Source: Tolypeutes matacus (lineage: Eukaryota > Chordata > Mammalia > Cingulata > Chlamyphoridae). From it: 64,000 bases of DNA. Position 1 is the first letter of the stretch; every line of letters begins with the position of its first letter. Positions 23,817 through 35,523 of the stretch are shown in pieces. The stretch spans positions 27,469,877-27,533,876 of the forward strand of contig JAKSZT010054334.1 of assembly GCA_026826555.1 (NCBI GenBank), in the 5' to 3' direction. The position numbers and the translations under genes were made by a program. A model generated the notes under the pieces. That model was given only the letters and a program-made list of their open reading frames with translations. It was not told the origin of the DNA and did not search any database.

Positions 23817-23985
23817 TACTGGTAGATCTCAAATTTATTGCAAACATGTCTCACTAGGGCTATTGTTTAAAATGCAGATTCCCTGAATCCCTCTGAATTT
23901 TGATTCAGAAAGTCTAGGGTGGGGCCCAGGAATTTATAATTTCAGCAACTATGCTCAGAAAAATCGCACTTGGAGCACTGCTTTA
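23817..23985. mobile_element. MER5-type hAT MITE
   Basis: 'tgattcagaaagtctagggt ggggccc' is the diagnostic MER5 middle. The ends 'tggtagatctcaaattt' and 'cttggagcactgct' are degraded inverted repeats. Confidence 0.75.
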
Positions 23986-23989
23986 TATT

Positions 23990-24135
23990 ATAGCATATAT
24001 TATCTTAATTATATTTATTATATATTATATTATATTATATTATATTATATTATATTATATTATATTANNNNNNNNNNTATATTATATTATATTATATTAT
24101 ATTATATTATATTATATTATATTATCATTATATTA
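23990..24135. repeat. (ATATT)n microsatellite with assembly gap
   Basis: A perfect-looking 5-bp repeat of ATATT flanks 10 undetermined bases (24068-24077). The true array length is unknown. The 61-codon frame over it, with X residues, is an artefact of the repeat. Confidence 0.95.
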
Positions 24136-24219
24136 ATGTGCATATGTATAAAGTCTTCCATACAATACCACTTACCCTGTGCAGGCTCAGCCCAATTAAC
24201 TGATGCTGCTTTAGCCTCT

Positions 24220-24676
24220 TGTTTTAGCTTGCTAGACTGCTCAAAGCAGATACCATGAAATGCATTGGCTTTAATAATGGTAATTTATTAACTTACAAGT
24301 TTACAGTTTTGAGGCTGAGAAAAAATGTCCAAATCAAGGCATCATCAAGGTGATACCTTCTTTCCAAAGACAGGCGCTAGAGAGCCCAGATTTCTCTGTC
24401 ACATGGCAAGGCACATGGTAGTGTCTGCTAGTCTTTCCCTTCTCTGCTGGGTTTTGTTGATATCATCTTCTTGCTTCAGTAGTTTTCTCTCTCTTTGTCT
24501 GAATTTCATTCTCTTATAAAGGACTCCAGTAAGAGGATTAAGACCCACCCTGGGCCATAGCTTAACTGAAGTAATCGCATCAAAAGGTCCTACTTACAGT
24601 AAGTTTACACCCACAGAAATGGATTAGCTTTAAGAATGTGATTTTCTGGGGGTACATACAGTTCCAAACCACCATA
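24220..24676 (-). mobile_element. Solo LTR, MaLR-like, antisense
   Basis: The third antisense member of the family at 21627-22537: 'tgttttagcttgctagactg', 'aaaaatgtccaaatcaagg', 'atttctctgtcacatggcaa', 'ttataaaggactccagtaag', 'acacccacagaaatggatta'. Boundaries are approximate. The frame at 24325-24519 lies inside it. Confidence 0.8.
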
Positions 24677-25664
24677 ACTCCTGAGGTTCATGTAAAGATT
24701 ACACACTCAATAACTTGATGACTGTTGAAAAGGAAGACTGTAAGGCCTATAAAAATGCAAATCTATACTAACAAGGGATTTCTGAAACTTAAAACAGAAT
24801 TAATATGTGATGAAGTGAGGACAATATAGTTGGGAGTTTATGGGCGTGTAGAAAAAGATAAAGGAGAAGCTATCTACATTATCATCCTATTGTTTTTCCT
24901 TGTGTGTGGTTTGGAAAGAAGGAGGCTTGAACAGAAGGAAAATTTATCTTCACAAAAGATATCAATGAAATTATAAAAGGAAGGTTGAGGATTCAGGAAT
25001 CCAAGAGATGCCTTAACTCTATTTGCAGGTCTTTAGAAAAGATCCTTAACTTGAAAGAATTATTGGCAGATTTTTGTTGGTATTTCCTTTCATGCTTTTC
25101 TGGACTGCATTAGCATTCTTCACTTTTCCTTGGACTGTGAAAGGATCTCTACATGCAGAAGTTTCCAGTGTTAAGAAAAGATTTTACTTCAGTCAACACA
25201 AATTATACTCAAATTGTATAGAAAGTGTCGAGTGTTACTGTTGAGTGGGTCTACATGGAGTCATGTGCATGAGCAATACTTTCAGAAGAATTTGACCATG
25301 GATGGAAACTGTCCCAAGATTTTAAAATATTTTGAAATTTAAATGGAGGCAATACAAATGTGTTTTATAATTTACTAGGCCTAGAAAATCAGCTTTCAGC
25401 CCATCTCTACTTCTTTCAATAGTCCTATAGAAATGATTTTCTGGGAGAATGTCCCCACTAAAATTCATCACTAAGTTGCCCCCTATATTACAGAGGGGTT
25501 AGAGATTCTTCATTTAGTGCTGAAAACCCCTCCACTGAAACATTTCCATCTCACCCACACTCACACAGAAGCCTGCGTTCCTATGCAGCTCTTCCACCTA
25601 ACATCCCATCCGTGGTTAGCACTCTGCTGTCCTAGAGCGCATGATGCCTGTGCCTCTTACTCAG
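24677..25664. other. Unassigned noncoding stretch
   Basis: Unique-looking sequence with no gene recognised. Confidence 0.35.
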
Positions 25665-25679
25665 AACCTGGACATTTCT

Positions 25680-25831
25680 TTTTTTTTTTTTTTTTTTAAC
25701 TTTATTTTGTACATTTAATAATTGAAAACATAAACAATTAAAAACTAAAAAGTAAACACAGATGAATAAATATATACATTTCTCAATTAAATGTAATGGA
25801 TACATGTAATTTTTTTTTTTTTTTTTAATCA
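25680..25831 (-). mobile_element. LINE-1 3' end, 150-bp insertion
   Basis: Antisense copy of only the terminal 3' UTR of the younger LINE-1 lineage ('actttattttgtacattt', as at 5470). It is bounded by the 15-bp TSD 'aacctggacatttct' (25665-25679 and 25832-25846). An internal A-tract, 8 bases in the related copies, is about 18 bases here. Confidence 0.9.
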
Positions 25832-25846
25832 AACCTGGACATTTCT

Positions 25847-28800
25847 AACCCACATTTTTTCCTCTTCCGAGTATCTGTCTCCCTAACAAAATCATAAGAT
25901 CTTCCGCGGGCAGACACTGTATCTTAGATTTCTTCTGAACAACCCACAGTGCATTTGCACAGAGTAGGTACCCAGGAAAGATTAACTGATGGACGTTGAA
26001 GACACTAAATATCAGGAGTATCCCCAGAAGTGACTTGCTTCTTGAAAGCCATCTGCTGAGCAGCCCACAAAGACACCAGCCCTTTTGTTAGGACCGAGAG
26101 GCATGACTCCCTCCAAGTACGTGCTGGTGACTTGGCATTATGGGAATCTCATCTTCCGTACAATAGAAATCCAAACCTGGGTCCTGACTCATTCTTATCC
26201 ATACATATCACTACATAGTGGGAGAAAGTGAGAAAAATTTCCTGCTGCCACCACTGGCCTTTATTTTCTTCAGCTCAACTAACTGTAGGTACAGGCCAGG
26301 AGAACAAGCAAGCCGACACCCATATTTCCTCACGGCTTCACAGTGCCTACATTCTCTCACCAGTAAAATCACGAGAACACCTCATATTCCCACTACTCAC
26401 TACAAAGTGATGGAGTAATAGTGTATGTAGAAAAGTAATGTTGCTTTCTTGGCCCCCATTTGAAAGGATTGGTTACTTAACAGCTTAAACGGGGTCATTA
26501 TAAAATTGATCTGTCTACCTAGGTTCTCTGCCATCAAGACAGCACAGGAAAGAATCTTTAAGAAAAGTGTTTATTGTATTAAGTCAAAAGTTGCTTTTTG
26601 ATGGATATTTAAGACTTTCAAAGGAGTAAACTTGCTTGAGTCCATATGACAAGAAGAGTTAATAGAACAGTAAAACAGAGCTGTCTTGCAGCAAGCAATG
26701 AAAGCTTGAAACAAGACAAATAAGTTCCCTGGTAACATCAATCAAGTTGAATGCTTGTGCTCTTTTTGACTAAACATTGAGACAGTGATCGGAATAATGA
26801 GAAACACTGCTGAAAAACAATAGAAAATTGCTGGTTGTTTTTCCCCCTTTACCACCACCTCTCAATGATAGCTATAACTCAGTAAAGATCATAGAGGCTG
26901 GCATTTATGCTGAACATCACTTCCTACCAGCCTTTTATTTACTAAATTCTTCCTAAATGAATATCTAGCCAAGGGGATTAAATTGTATGTGAACACCCCT
27001 ATCAATAGCAAGCCAAAATATAATGGAATGATATCAAATAAATAAAGTAGATAAATATATTAGTCTGGCATAGAATTGCACATGAGCTCTTTTGTAGGTG
27101 TGTGGCAGAGATATAGGAGAAGTATCACAAATAAATGAACTATACTTAATATTATTCCTTCATGTGAGAAGGCTCAATCTCTCTAAATCAAATAAAAATT
27201 TAAGGGAAAGATTTGAGCCACACTCCTAAGTTTTTTAAATCAAAAGGTAGCTCTCTTTCTAAGGATACAAAATTTCATATCTGACTGAAGAAGATGCATT
27301 AAGACTGACTGAAATAATGAAAACTGAATCCAAAAGATGAGTTGTAAACGTATCTATCAAGAGAGACATGGAAATGTTTGCTGATGAATAAATTTAAATT
27401 TAATATTGAAAATGAAATAGCTGAGCATTTGTTAAAATTAGTCTACAACTTTAAATTTGGGGGTGAGTAGGACTTCCTGCTCTATAGAGAAAAAGTGCTG
27501 ATTTGTGAATTATTTACATTTTAACTCTCTCTTACATGATATGAGCCTTCAAAATCTGCAATAGAAATAGGGCTCTTATTTCCAGAGAGGAGGCCAGAGA
27601 GAAGGAAAAGATTTCTTCCTCAATTAAGAAGGCTTTTAGGGCTTTTTGCCTGAATTTCACTAAAGCCTCATTTTCCTAAATCAGTCATGTTGCTCTACTG
27701 TTATATTAAAATGTAGTTTAAGAAAAAATGCTGAAAATCAGAAGTGACATTTTTTTCTATGATGCATTACTAATAAAGTATCATGCATTTTCATCCCGCG
27801 TGAAACAGCTGGACCATGACATGATCACATTAGCACTAATTAAAATGATATTTTTTGTGCAGTTTTTGCTAACCCAGCTTCATTGGACTCAAAAGGATTT
27901 TTGAAATCCATAATAAAGGCTATTATGTAATCTTACCATGATTCTCTTGAATCAGGCTACTGTCTAATTTCGCTGTAACGATATTTTCTTAAAATCCTCA
28001 CTCAATAAAATCAATATTAAGTTTTTACTCTTATAGCTCTTTTTTCAATATATGATCCTCATTTAATTAAAAAAAATTAAAGCTTTAATTTATTTTGCTT
28101 GATGAACAAGAAAAATATAATATTAAAGGCAACATTTTGCAATGTTTCTCTTTTTCCTCACTTTACTGAGTCCCTGTTGTTCCCAATGTATAATTTGCAA
28201 AACATATTGCTTCAATACTTACAATGAGAGAGGCGGCCCAGCTGTGGGAGGGAGAGGACAGCAGCCTCCAATATTACCATAATAATCTGCCTGGAGTCCC
28301 ATGAGCCCTCTGGTATATACAATTCTCTGTACTGCAGGCCCCAGCTGGAGAACATTCTCTTGACATGTATGCCAACCTTTGCCTGCAGGCAAAAAAAAAA
28401 AAAAAAAAGGCAGAGAAGTAATCATGAAAATAAAAAATCTTGTCAACTGCATTAGGATGCAGTTCCTATGTTTTTGCTCACGTAGGCGGGCATTGTGCTA
28501 ACAAAATGATATGAGACTTTTAAAGACGGCAGCTGGTATATATTTAGATTTAAAAAGCATGTGTTATGTTAATTCTTCAACCTTAAAATTTGGGAGGGGA
28601 GGGGGTCCTAAGGGCAGTATATTACTTATTACTGTCAATATATATGACAACTTTATTTATCAGCTCAGAAGATGGCTTATTATAGGAATTGAACAAGAAA
28701 GAGTGGCTTGATAGTATTGAGGTTAATCATGGATGAAACTTTCAGACAAATATTATTCATATTCCTTGGCAAATAAATACAAGAGGAATTTGAACAGTTG

Positions 28801-29215
28801 CTGATTAGCACACTTTTAAAATAATCCTGTAAAGCTAATATTATATCTGCCCCTAAAAACTCAATCTCAAGGTAAAGAAACTATGTTCACCTTTAAAATA
28901 ATAAGGTAAAACATCAAAATCACTTCTTCAACAAAACGTTTGTTTTGAAAGTGAAAGTTCTGTTCGGGTTGTGTTTAACTTTAAAAAGCTAAAAAAAAAA
29001 AAAAAAAAGGCAGTGAGTTTAGAATACTCATAATAAATCTGGAAAAATCTGAGATCCTTGTTACAGCACTAAATTTCAAAACTTCATTTGTTGGAACAAG
29101 AGACTCCTCTGGAAACAAGCCGATCCAGAGTATCTATGCAGTCATCCACATTCTAAACACTTTACGCCGAGTGGCAGCCCACTGGGTAAATATTCTGAAC
29201 AGGTAAAGAAATGTC
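25847..29215. other. Repeat-poor unique stretch
   Basis: About 3.4 kb with no recognisable interspersed repeat apart from poly-A runs at 28389-28408 and 28990-29008. No gene is evident; the frames at 26218-26418, 28219-28452 and 28511-28711 have no known motif. Part of it (about 27760-28110) is rich in TAAT-type motifs. Its low repeat load could reflect constraint, but that is inference. Confidence 0.4.
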
Positions 29216-29220
29216 TATAC

Positions 29221-29222
29221 AT

Positions 29223-29258
<36 letters not shown>

Positions 29259-29260
29259 CT
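29221..29260. repeat. (CA)n(TA)n microsatellite
   Basis: A run of about 13 CA units then five TA units. Confidence 0.95.
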
Positions 29261-29519
29261 TTAATTTCCTTTGTCAAATTAATTTTCCCAATCCTACACA
29301 GACTGGAGGAGGGCAGTATAGTGTTATATTAGTTCTTACATATGTCTATTTGCCACGAAATGTTCGATGTTAATGTCTTTACAAATCTGGTTGTGATAAA
29401 TTACAATATTTTTGCAGATTGAGAGATTTAGACAATTTGGAGTTCACTGTGTAAGACAGGAAATATGGGGACAGGAAATAGAGAATAGAGTTTGTAATTA
29501 CATATTTGTACAACTAATT

Positions 29520-29935
29520 ATGTCAGTCTCTCCCATTAAATGTAAACTACATGAGAGCAGGATCATGGAAATTTTATTCACCATTTCATTCCAAGTGCAT
29601 GGCAAATGTTAGGTTTTTGTTGAAATAATTTGTGCATGCATTTATTTATTTGTTTGTTCATTTAATAAATATTTACTGAGGTGTTAGACATACATCAATG
29701 AATAAAACTGACAAAAATCCTTTCTGTTTGGCCCAGGAGAAGATATATAATAAGACAAAGTAAGTAAAATATATATTGTGTTATATGGTGATAGATACTA
29801 AAAAGAAAAGTTTAACAGGGTAAGGGGACAAAGAGTGTGTATGGAAGGGAGACTGCAATTTTAGATAGGGTGGCCAGGGGAAGACGTCCCTGAAGGAGGT
29901 GAGGAAGAGAATAAATTACTGAAAGAGTGAGTGGC
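29520..29935 (+). mobile_element. L2-like 3' end plus ancient repeat, sense
   Basis: 'tgtaaactacatgagagcag gatc' resembles an L2 3' end. From 29655 'tttaataaatatttactgag', 'acaaaaatcctttctg' and 'gatagggtggccaggggaag' follow a common mammal-wide repeat consensus whose family name I am not sure of. Confidence 0.5.
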
Positions 29936-30728
29936 TGGGTTCTCTCCACTGGGTAAAATGGAATAGTTCCCCATAAGACCCAATAAAAAGGCAAAGACTC
30001 AAAATGCTCACCCTTTCATCATTTATATAGATATCTGTATTTGCCCGTGAAATTACGATCCCTTCTAAAACAGAGAACCCGATCTTCTTTGCATATGATC
30101 TCTGGCACCTGGCATATTTCCTTATATATAGTAGATACACCATCAATTATGCTGACTGACTTGTATTCATATTAGAATAAAAAGACAACAGTAGGAAGAT
30201 CTCTGCCCTAGGGAGGGATGAGATAGCCAACTCAGGAAAAGCACCTAGCACACTCTAGAAGGTTGTGCAGGCACCACTGGGTGGTATTGAGCTTGATGCT
30301 GCCTGAAGCTCACAGACCCCTAAACCCAGCTGCCCAGCCTAGAGGCGACCAGCTTTGGCCCCCCAAAAAAAACCAAGGCAAGTGTATATACAGAACTGTG
30401 CATACACACCTTTATAGCTAGGGAAATTAATCAAAGCCTTTGCCTTATTAATGGGGGCGGGGATGTGTGTCTCACATTGGGCTCATTTTTATCTAAGAAA
30501 GAAGACATACGCATGTCATGAAAATGACCATGAATGGGAGGTTCACGCCCCTTTGTATCCATATCTTCAGTTTGTGGAGTTAGATACACATAGGTAGCAA
30601 GTCACAGCAGGCACTTAAACAGATGCTGCCTGGAGAGCCAAATGCCAGTGTCACACAGCATGAGTTAAAAGAACATTGCACTCACCACAGGACCGGGGAA
30701 ATGGATCACTGGGGACAGGAAAGGGGGT
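29936..30728. other. Unassigned noncoding stretch
   Basis: No gene; a C/A-rich spot at 30360-30372. The frame at 29916-30146 (-) has no known motif. Confidence 0.35.
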
Positions 30729-31096
30729 CTTAGTTTGCCAGGGCTGCTATAACAAAGCATCATAGACAACTTTGCCTAATGAATGGGAATTTATTGCCTC
30801 ACAGCTTTGGAGGCTCTAAGTCCACAATCAAGGTATCGATAGGATGATGCTTTCTCTGAAGTCTGTAGCATCTGGCAGTGGCTTGCCAGCAATCCATAAC
30901 TCAGTCTCTGCCTTTGTCACTTGGCCATCTGTCTGTCTCCTCTGTCATATTGGATTAAGGTCCACCGTGATTCAGTTTGACCTCACAATAAGTAATAGCA
31001 TCTTCAAAGGTCCTATTTACAAATGGGTTCACATCCATGAACTTGGAGTTAGGACTTGAACATGTCTTTATGGAGGACATGATTCAAACTGTAACA
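30729..31096 (-). mobile_element. MLT1-type MaLR solo LTR, antisense
   Basis: 'ttagtttgccagggctgcta taacaaagc' at the left, 'tattggattaaggtccacc' in the middle, and 'ggacatgattcaaactgtaa' at the right are antisense MLT1 landmarks. The frame at 30844-31059 is inside it. Confidence 0.85.
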
Positions 31097-32204
31097 GGGG
31101 GCTGTGGGAAAAGTAAATTAACAATAAGAGACAGATGCAAAAGGCATTGGCGTTAAAAGGGGATGACACAATTTTGCCCAAAGTTGTGGAGGAATAAATG
31201 AATGGCAAAGCAAGAAAAACCGCAACTAACACAATACCATAAAGAAAAGTTATAATACCTTGTCCTTCTGCACCTCCAGCCCCACTGCAACACAGGCTCC
31301 CATTATTTCCATTCCTGCCATCTAGTACCAAAAGTCCCAGTTTTCCCATCACTGCCTCTGTCAAGTCTTCTTTGTGAAGACTGAAGATGTTCACTGTTGA
31401 ATACCTAGAACCTGAAGGCTCTGGAAAATGTAGTCACTCCATAAATATTTGTTGCATGAATTAATGCTTTAACATGAGCATCACACATAGATACTAGAAA
31501 AAAAAATTTTAGTTGCATTGGGTGTTGATCTGAACCTTTATTAAATTACAACACTCACATTTTAATAGTAACAGAGAAAACATTCTTCAGAAGATGGAAA
31601 TAAAAAGAACAATGTTATAAACATTATTTAGTAAAGATAAGTAACAATAGATGTCGGTGAGCAGTGAAGCTAAACCGTTAAGCTAATTCAGTAATATATG
31701 CTTTTTATTCCCAGGAAAGTACAGAGCAGTTGACCACATCGTTGCAGAGAATAACACAAAACAGAGTAAGAGCACCTAGGCATAACGAGCAATAAGATAA
31801 TTAATTTAAATATCATGTAGAAGTTTGTTATTCTAAGAGGGTTCAAAATATTTATACAAGCCATTAGGGCTCCATTTCTGGTGAATTATCACAGAATAGG
31901 TAACCTAATGTCCATATGGGTGTTATTACTGCTCTCTTGTCTTTCCTCTACTCTTTCTGGGTATCTTAACCACAGTCAAGACTGTAATTAGCACCTCTCT
32001 ATGGAGGTCACCTAATTGCTCTCCGGTCTCATGACTCTTCTTAGCTCCTTGTAGACTGCCTCCTGAACATCTAGTCTAAGGTCATGAACATTACTAGAAG
32101 GAAAGCTAAAAAATGTAACATGGGACAGTATAACATAGTGAAACCTCATGTGAAATACGATTATAGGTGATATTGCATATATGACTGTTTTTGCAAAATA
32201 TAAA
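31097..32204. other. Unassigned noncoding stretch
   Basis: The longest frame (31068-31394, minus, 108 codons) has a hydrophobic stretch but no homology I know, and its end lies in the neighbouring LTR. No gene called. Confidence 0.35.
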
Positions 32205-32458
32205 TACAAATAAACTAGAGAGACAGAAACAGAATAGCAGGGAAAGCATAGAGAGATTGAGAGCTAATGAGGTTTTTTTGTTTGTTTTTTGTTTACTATT
32301 ATTATTGGAATAATGAAAATGCTCTAAAAATTATTGAAGTGATGAAAGCACAATTATGTGATTATACTGAACACCAGTAATTATACACTTTAGATGGATT
32401 TATGCTTTGTTAATATGTATCAATAAAATTGATTTGTTAAAAAAAAAAAAAAAAAAAA
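32205..32458 (+). mobile_element. LINE-1 3' UTR, sense
   Basis: 'actagagagacagaaacaga', 'gtgattatactgaacaccag taattatacactttag' and 'caataaaattgatttgtt' followed by poly-A at 32440-32460 match an older LINE-1 3' end. 5'-truncated. Confidence 0.75.
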
Positions 32459-32804
32459 AACCTCTGCAGAATCTTGCTTTTCATTGTAGTTTTTTTTTGT
32501 TGTAGCAGGCAATCTTCTCAATTTGCTTCAAACTATAACTACTGCCTCACCTTCTCTAAACGGTGGTTTCAAAGTCAGTTTCGTTTTCATGGCCTTTTCT
32601 ATGAAGGTTTGCATTTGTCCTGTACATGCAACTCAGGGTTGCCTGGGCTATTGCTTCCTGTTTCTTTGTATATTTTATCATGTTTTGTTGTCACCTGGAC
32701 TTTTTGATATTTTAATATGTTATTGCTGAAATTTAGGCTCTGAGGCATTTGTTCCTTAAGCTTATATCCAGCAGGTGTTATGACAGAGCTTTCCTTAACT
32801 CTCC
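32459..32804. other. Unassigned noncoding stretch
   Basis: Short unique segment between a LINE-1 end and an L2. The overlapping frames at 32474-32729 have no recognisable domain. Confidence 0.3.
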
Positions 32805-33665
32805 ATGATTCTTATTTTAGTAAATGGCACCACTGATTACCTAAGCCAGAAAACTGGAAATGATCTTTGCCTCTACCATCTTTCAAATTCTCCACTATCA
32901 GCCATGTTCTATAGAATCCACTTCTATAGCGTACCTCCACCAAGTCCTATTGTATATCTCTCTTACACCTATGGGTGATATTGCATATATGCATATATTG
33001 CTTTGTCTGCAACTCATTGCTGGTACCTTGGCTCAAGCACTCTTCATATCTTGGCTGGATTACTACAAATGTCCTCAAAGGACGAGTCACTTCCCGCCCC
33101 CAACCAACCCAAGCGTCTCCTCACTCACTTGTTTAAAATGCTTCCGTGCCCCTTTACATATCCCCATTGCCTTTGGGTTAAAGCCACACTCTTTTAAGTG
33201 GCATACAAGGCCAATTGTGATGCCTCCCTTCTATCTTATCTTCCCCCACTCTCCATGCTTCACCAGTGCTTCAGCCACACATAAGGACTTTTTCTCATGT
33301 CACTGGCCTCTATGCCTTTGCTGATGCTCTACTAATGATTGAAAATATCGTTTCCAAGTTTCTCCCCCTTAACTAAATCTCCCTCATCCTTTAAGAACTT
33401 GATCTAATCATCACCTCTTCCTTCTCTAATCTCCTCTCTCCCTCAGCTTAAATTGTATAGCTCTCCCCTACATTCACCAAGCACCCTGTGCATATATGTG
33501 GCCTACACTTACCATATTGAATTGTGATTTCCAGTTTATTGTCCATATCTGCCACTTGACTGTGAGTTCCATGAGCACAGACAGGAACTTTCATTTCTGT
33601 ATTCCCTTTGCTTAGTGCAATGCTTGTTGCATTGTATATCTTCAATCCATGTTTAACGAGTGAAT
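32805..33665 (+). mobile_element. L2 LINE, sense, 3' half
   Basis: Follows the L2 order: 'agccagaaaactggaaatga tc', 'caagcactcttcatatcttg gctggattactac', 'gcccctttacatatcccc', 'gcctttgggttaaagccac', then the 3' end 'tgtgagttccatgagcac' and 'ttagtgcaatgcttg'. The 154-codon frame at 32860-33324 is the decayed RT C-terminus of L2 and not a host gene. It is among the longest frames in the window and could mislead an automatic caller. Confidence 0.8.
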
Positions 33666-34486
33666 AAGAGAATGAGTTTCCAGGGATAAGGATGGATTAA
33701 TGAAAGGAAAATACACCATCTGCTTCTACATTAAAAATAATATGTTAGAAAGGGTAAGAAATATTTCCTGCATGACTAATTAAACCCAGCACTGTTTTGT
33801 GAGAATTAAATTTGTTAATGGAGGTGTCTGGATCTGTTAGGAAGGGGGGGAGAGAATGAGAAAGAGAGAGAGAGAGAGCTATTTGTACTTTCCCATTTGC
33901 TTACATGTTCCAGAAGTCCCCTGCACAAAAAAAAAAAAAAAAGGTGGTTAGGAACAGATCTGGTAGATAAGTGCTTCACGGGGTGAGGGCTGCTTGGAAC
34001 TCTAAAACCAACAGATTCAAGTATAAAAAAATATGTGATTAAAATGGAAATTGAACTGGATGTCAAAACAAGTTCTCAAAAGATCAATAGGCATTTGTTA
34101 AAACTATCTGGTTTTGTTTTGGTTTTACATGATATATTTCCAAGATGGCATTTAAAAATAATAATTTAGTTTTAGTCTATAAAGAAATATGCAGTCGCAT
34201 CAATTTTTTAAAGGAAAATAGAAACCAAACAAAAATCTTATTTGTTTAAAGGACTATGTCACATAGTGTTGAAACTGAGATTGGTTCTAAGGAGTTTCTA
34301 AAGTCTAATCTGCAAAACATGGATCATCTGATTCAATAATTTAATCAAGGTGATATTCTCCCCAGAATCCTCTGCAGCACCCGCTGGCCTTTTGGAAATC
34401 TACTTGATGGACCTTTATGTTTACGTGCTGCCGACAGCCTTTCATGATGATACTCCACACAGGCCTGCCTTCTCTAATAGCACAGT
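33666..34486. other. Unassigned stretch with (GA)n and poly-A
   Basis: (GA)n lies at 33853-33878 and poly-A at 33926-33942. No gene recognised. Confidence 0.4.
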
Positions 34487-34894
34487 TGTACTGGATTAGT
34501 GTCCTCCCCAAATTCTGGTCCATCCAGAACCTCAGAATATGACCTTATTTGGAAACAAGGTCTTTGCAGATGTAACTAGTTAAGATGAGGATCAGGGTTG
34601 GCCCTAAATCTAATACCTGGTGTCCTTATAAGAAGAGAAGATCCACAGAGACACAAACAAGACCATGTGACAACAGAGCAAGATTAGTGTAATATAGCTA
34701 CAAGCCAAGGGATGCCAAGGATTGCCAGCAACCTCCAGAAGCTGGGAAAGGGAAGGAAAGAATTTTCTCAAGAGCCTTCAGAAGGAGCATTACCCTGACA
34801 ACACCTTGATTTCAGACCTCTGCTTTCCCACACTCTGAGAGAATAAATTTTTGTTATTTTAAGCTACTCTGTTTGTGGTACTTTGTTAGACAGC
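34487..34894 (+). mobile_element. MLT1-type MaLR solo LTR, sense
   Basis: 'tgtactggattagtgtcc', 'agaatatgaccttatttgga', 'ggtgtccttataagaagaga', 'caccttgatttcagacc' and 'tgtttgtggtactttgttag' are MLT1 landmarks in sense order. Confidence 0.85.
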
Positions 34895-35523
34895 TGTGGC
34901 AGTTTGATATTATTTATGAATTCCAAAAAGAGATATTGATTATGTTTGTAAACTGGTCTGTTCCTCTGGGCATGATACACTTTGATTGTATTAAATTTAA
35001 AGATTTTATGTTTATTGGATTATGTTAAGATTAGGGCTTTGATTCTACCATGTCATTAGGGTGTGCAGGGTTGAGTCCCTGCCCCCTTGGTGGGCCATAT
35101 AAACAGACACTCACTCAAGGAGAACACACGGGAATAGAGAAAGCTTCATAGACCCAGCAGAGGCGAGAACATGATCCTGGGGCCCCGGAGAAAGACGAGC
35201 CATTCGTCTGATAGTGTGCAACTGAAGAGACCAGAGCCCTGAGGAGCTAAGAAGGCCCAGAAAGAAAGGAGCCCTCCAGCCTACAGCTGAGATCGGAAGA
35301 AGCTGGGCCCACAGAGCCTTAAGAGAGAGAGGAAGGCTGAGCCCTCACAGACATCACCAGCCATCTTGCTTCAACATGTGGCAACAGACTTTGGTGAGAA
35401 AAATAACCTTGAGTTGGACTCGTTAGGGCCTTGTAAGCTTTTACCCCAAATAAATACCCTTTATAAAAACCAACAGATTTCTGGTATTTTGCATCAGCAC
35501 CTCTTTGGCTGACTAATACCGCA
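34895..35523 (+). mobile_element. Solo LTR, about 630 bp, sense
   Basis: Starts TGTGGCAGTTTGATATT directly after the MLT1 LTR and ends near 'ggctgactaatac'. It has LTR-like order: 'tgggccatataaacagac' (TATA-like, 35092-35109), a purine-rich GC-richer middle, and 'ccccaaataaatacccttta' (AATAAA) near the end. Probably a lineage-specific ERV LTR; I do not know its name. The minus frame at 35319-35534 is within it. Confidence 0.7.

Noticed and set aside
31068..31394. 108-codon minus-strand frame with a hydrophobic stretch
   Set aside because: No recognisable family, no splice context, and one end lies in an MLT1 LTR. Possible chance frame.
32860..33324. 154-codon frame, one of the longest in the window
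   Set aside because: It lies in a sense L2 copy and follows the L2 order from end to end; it is a repeat relic.
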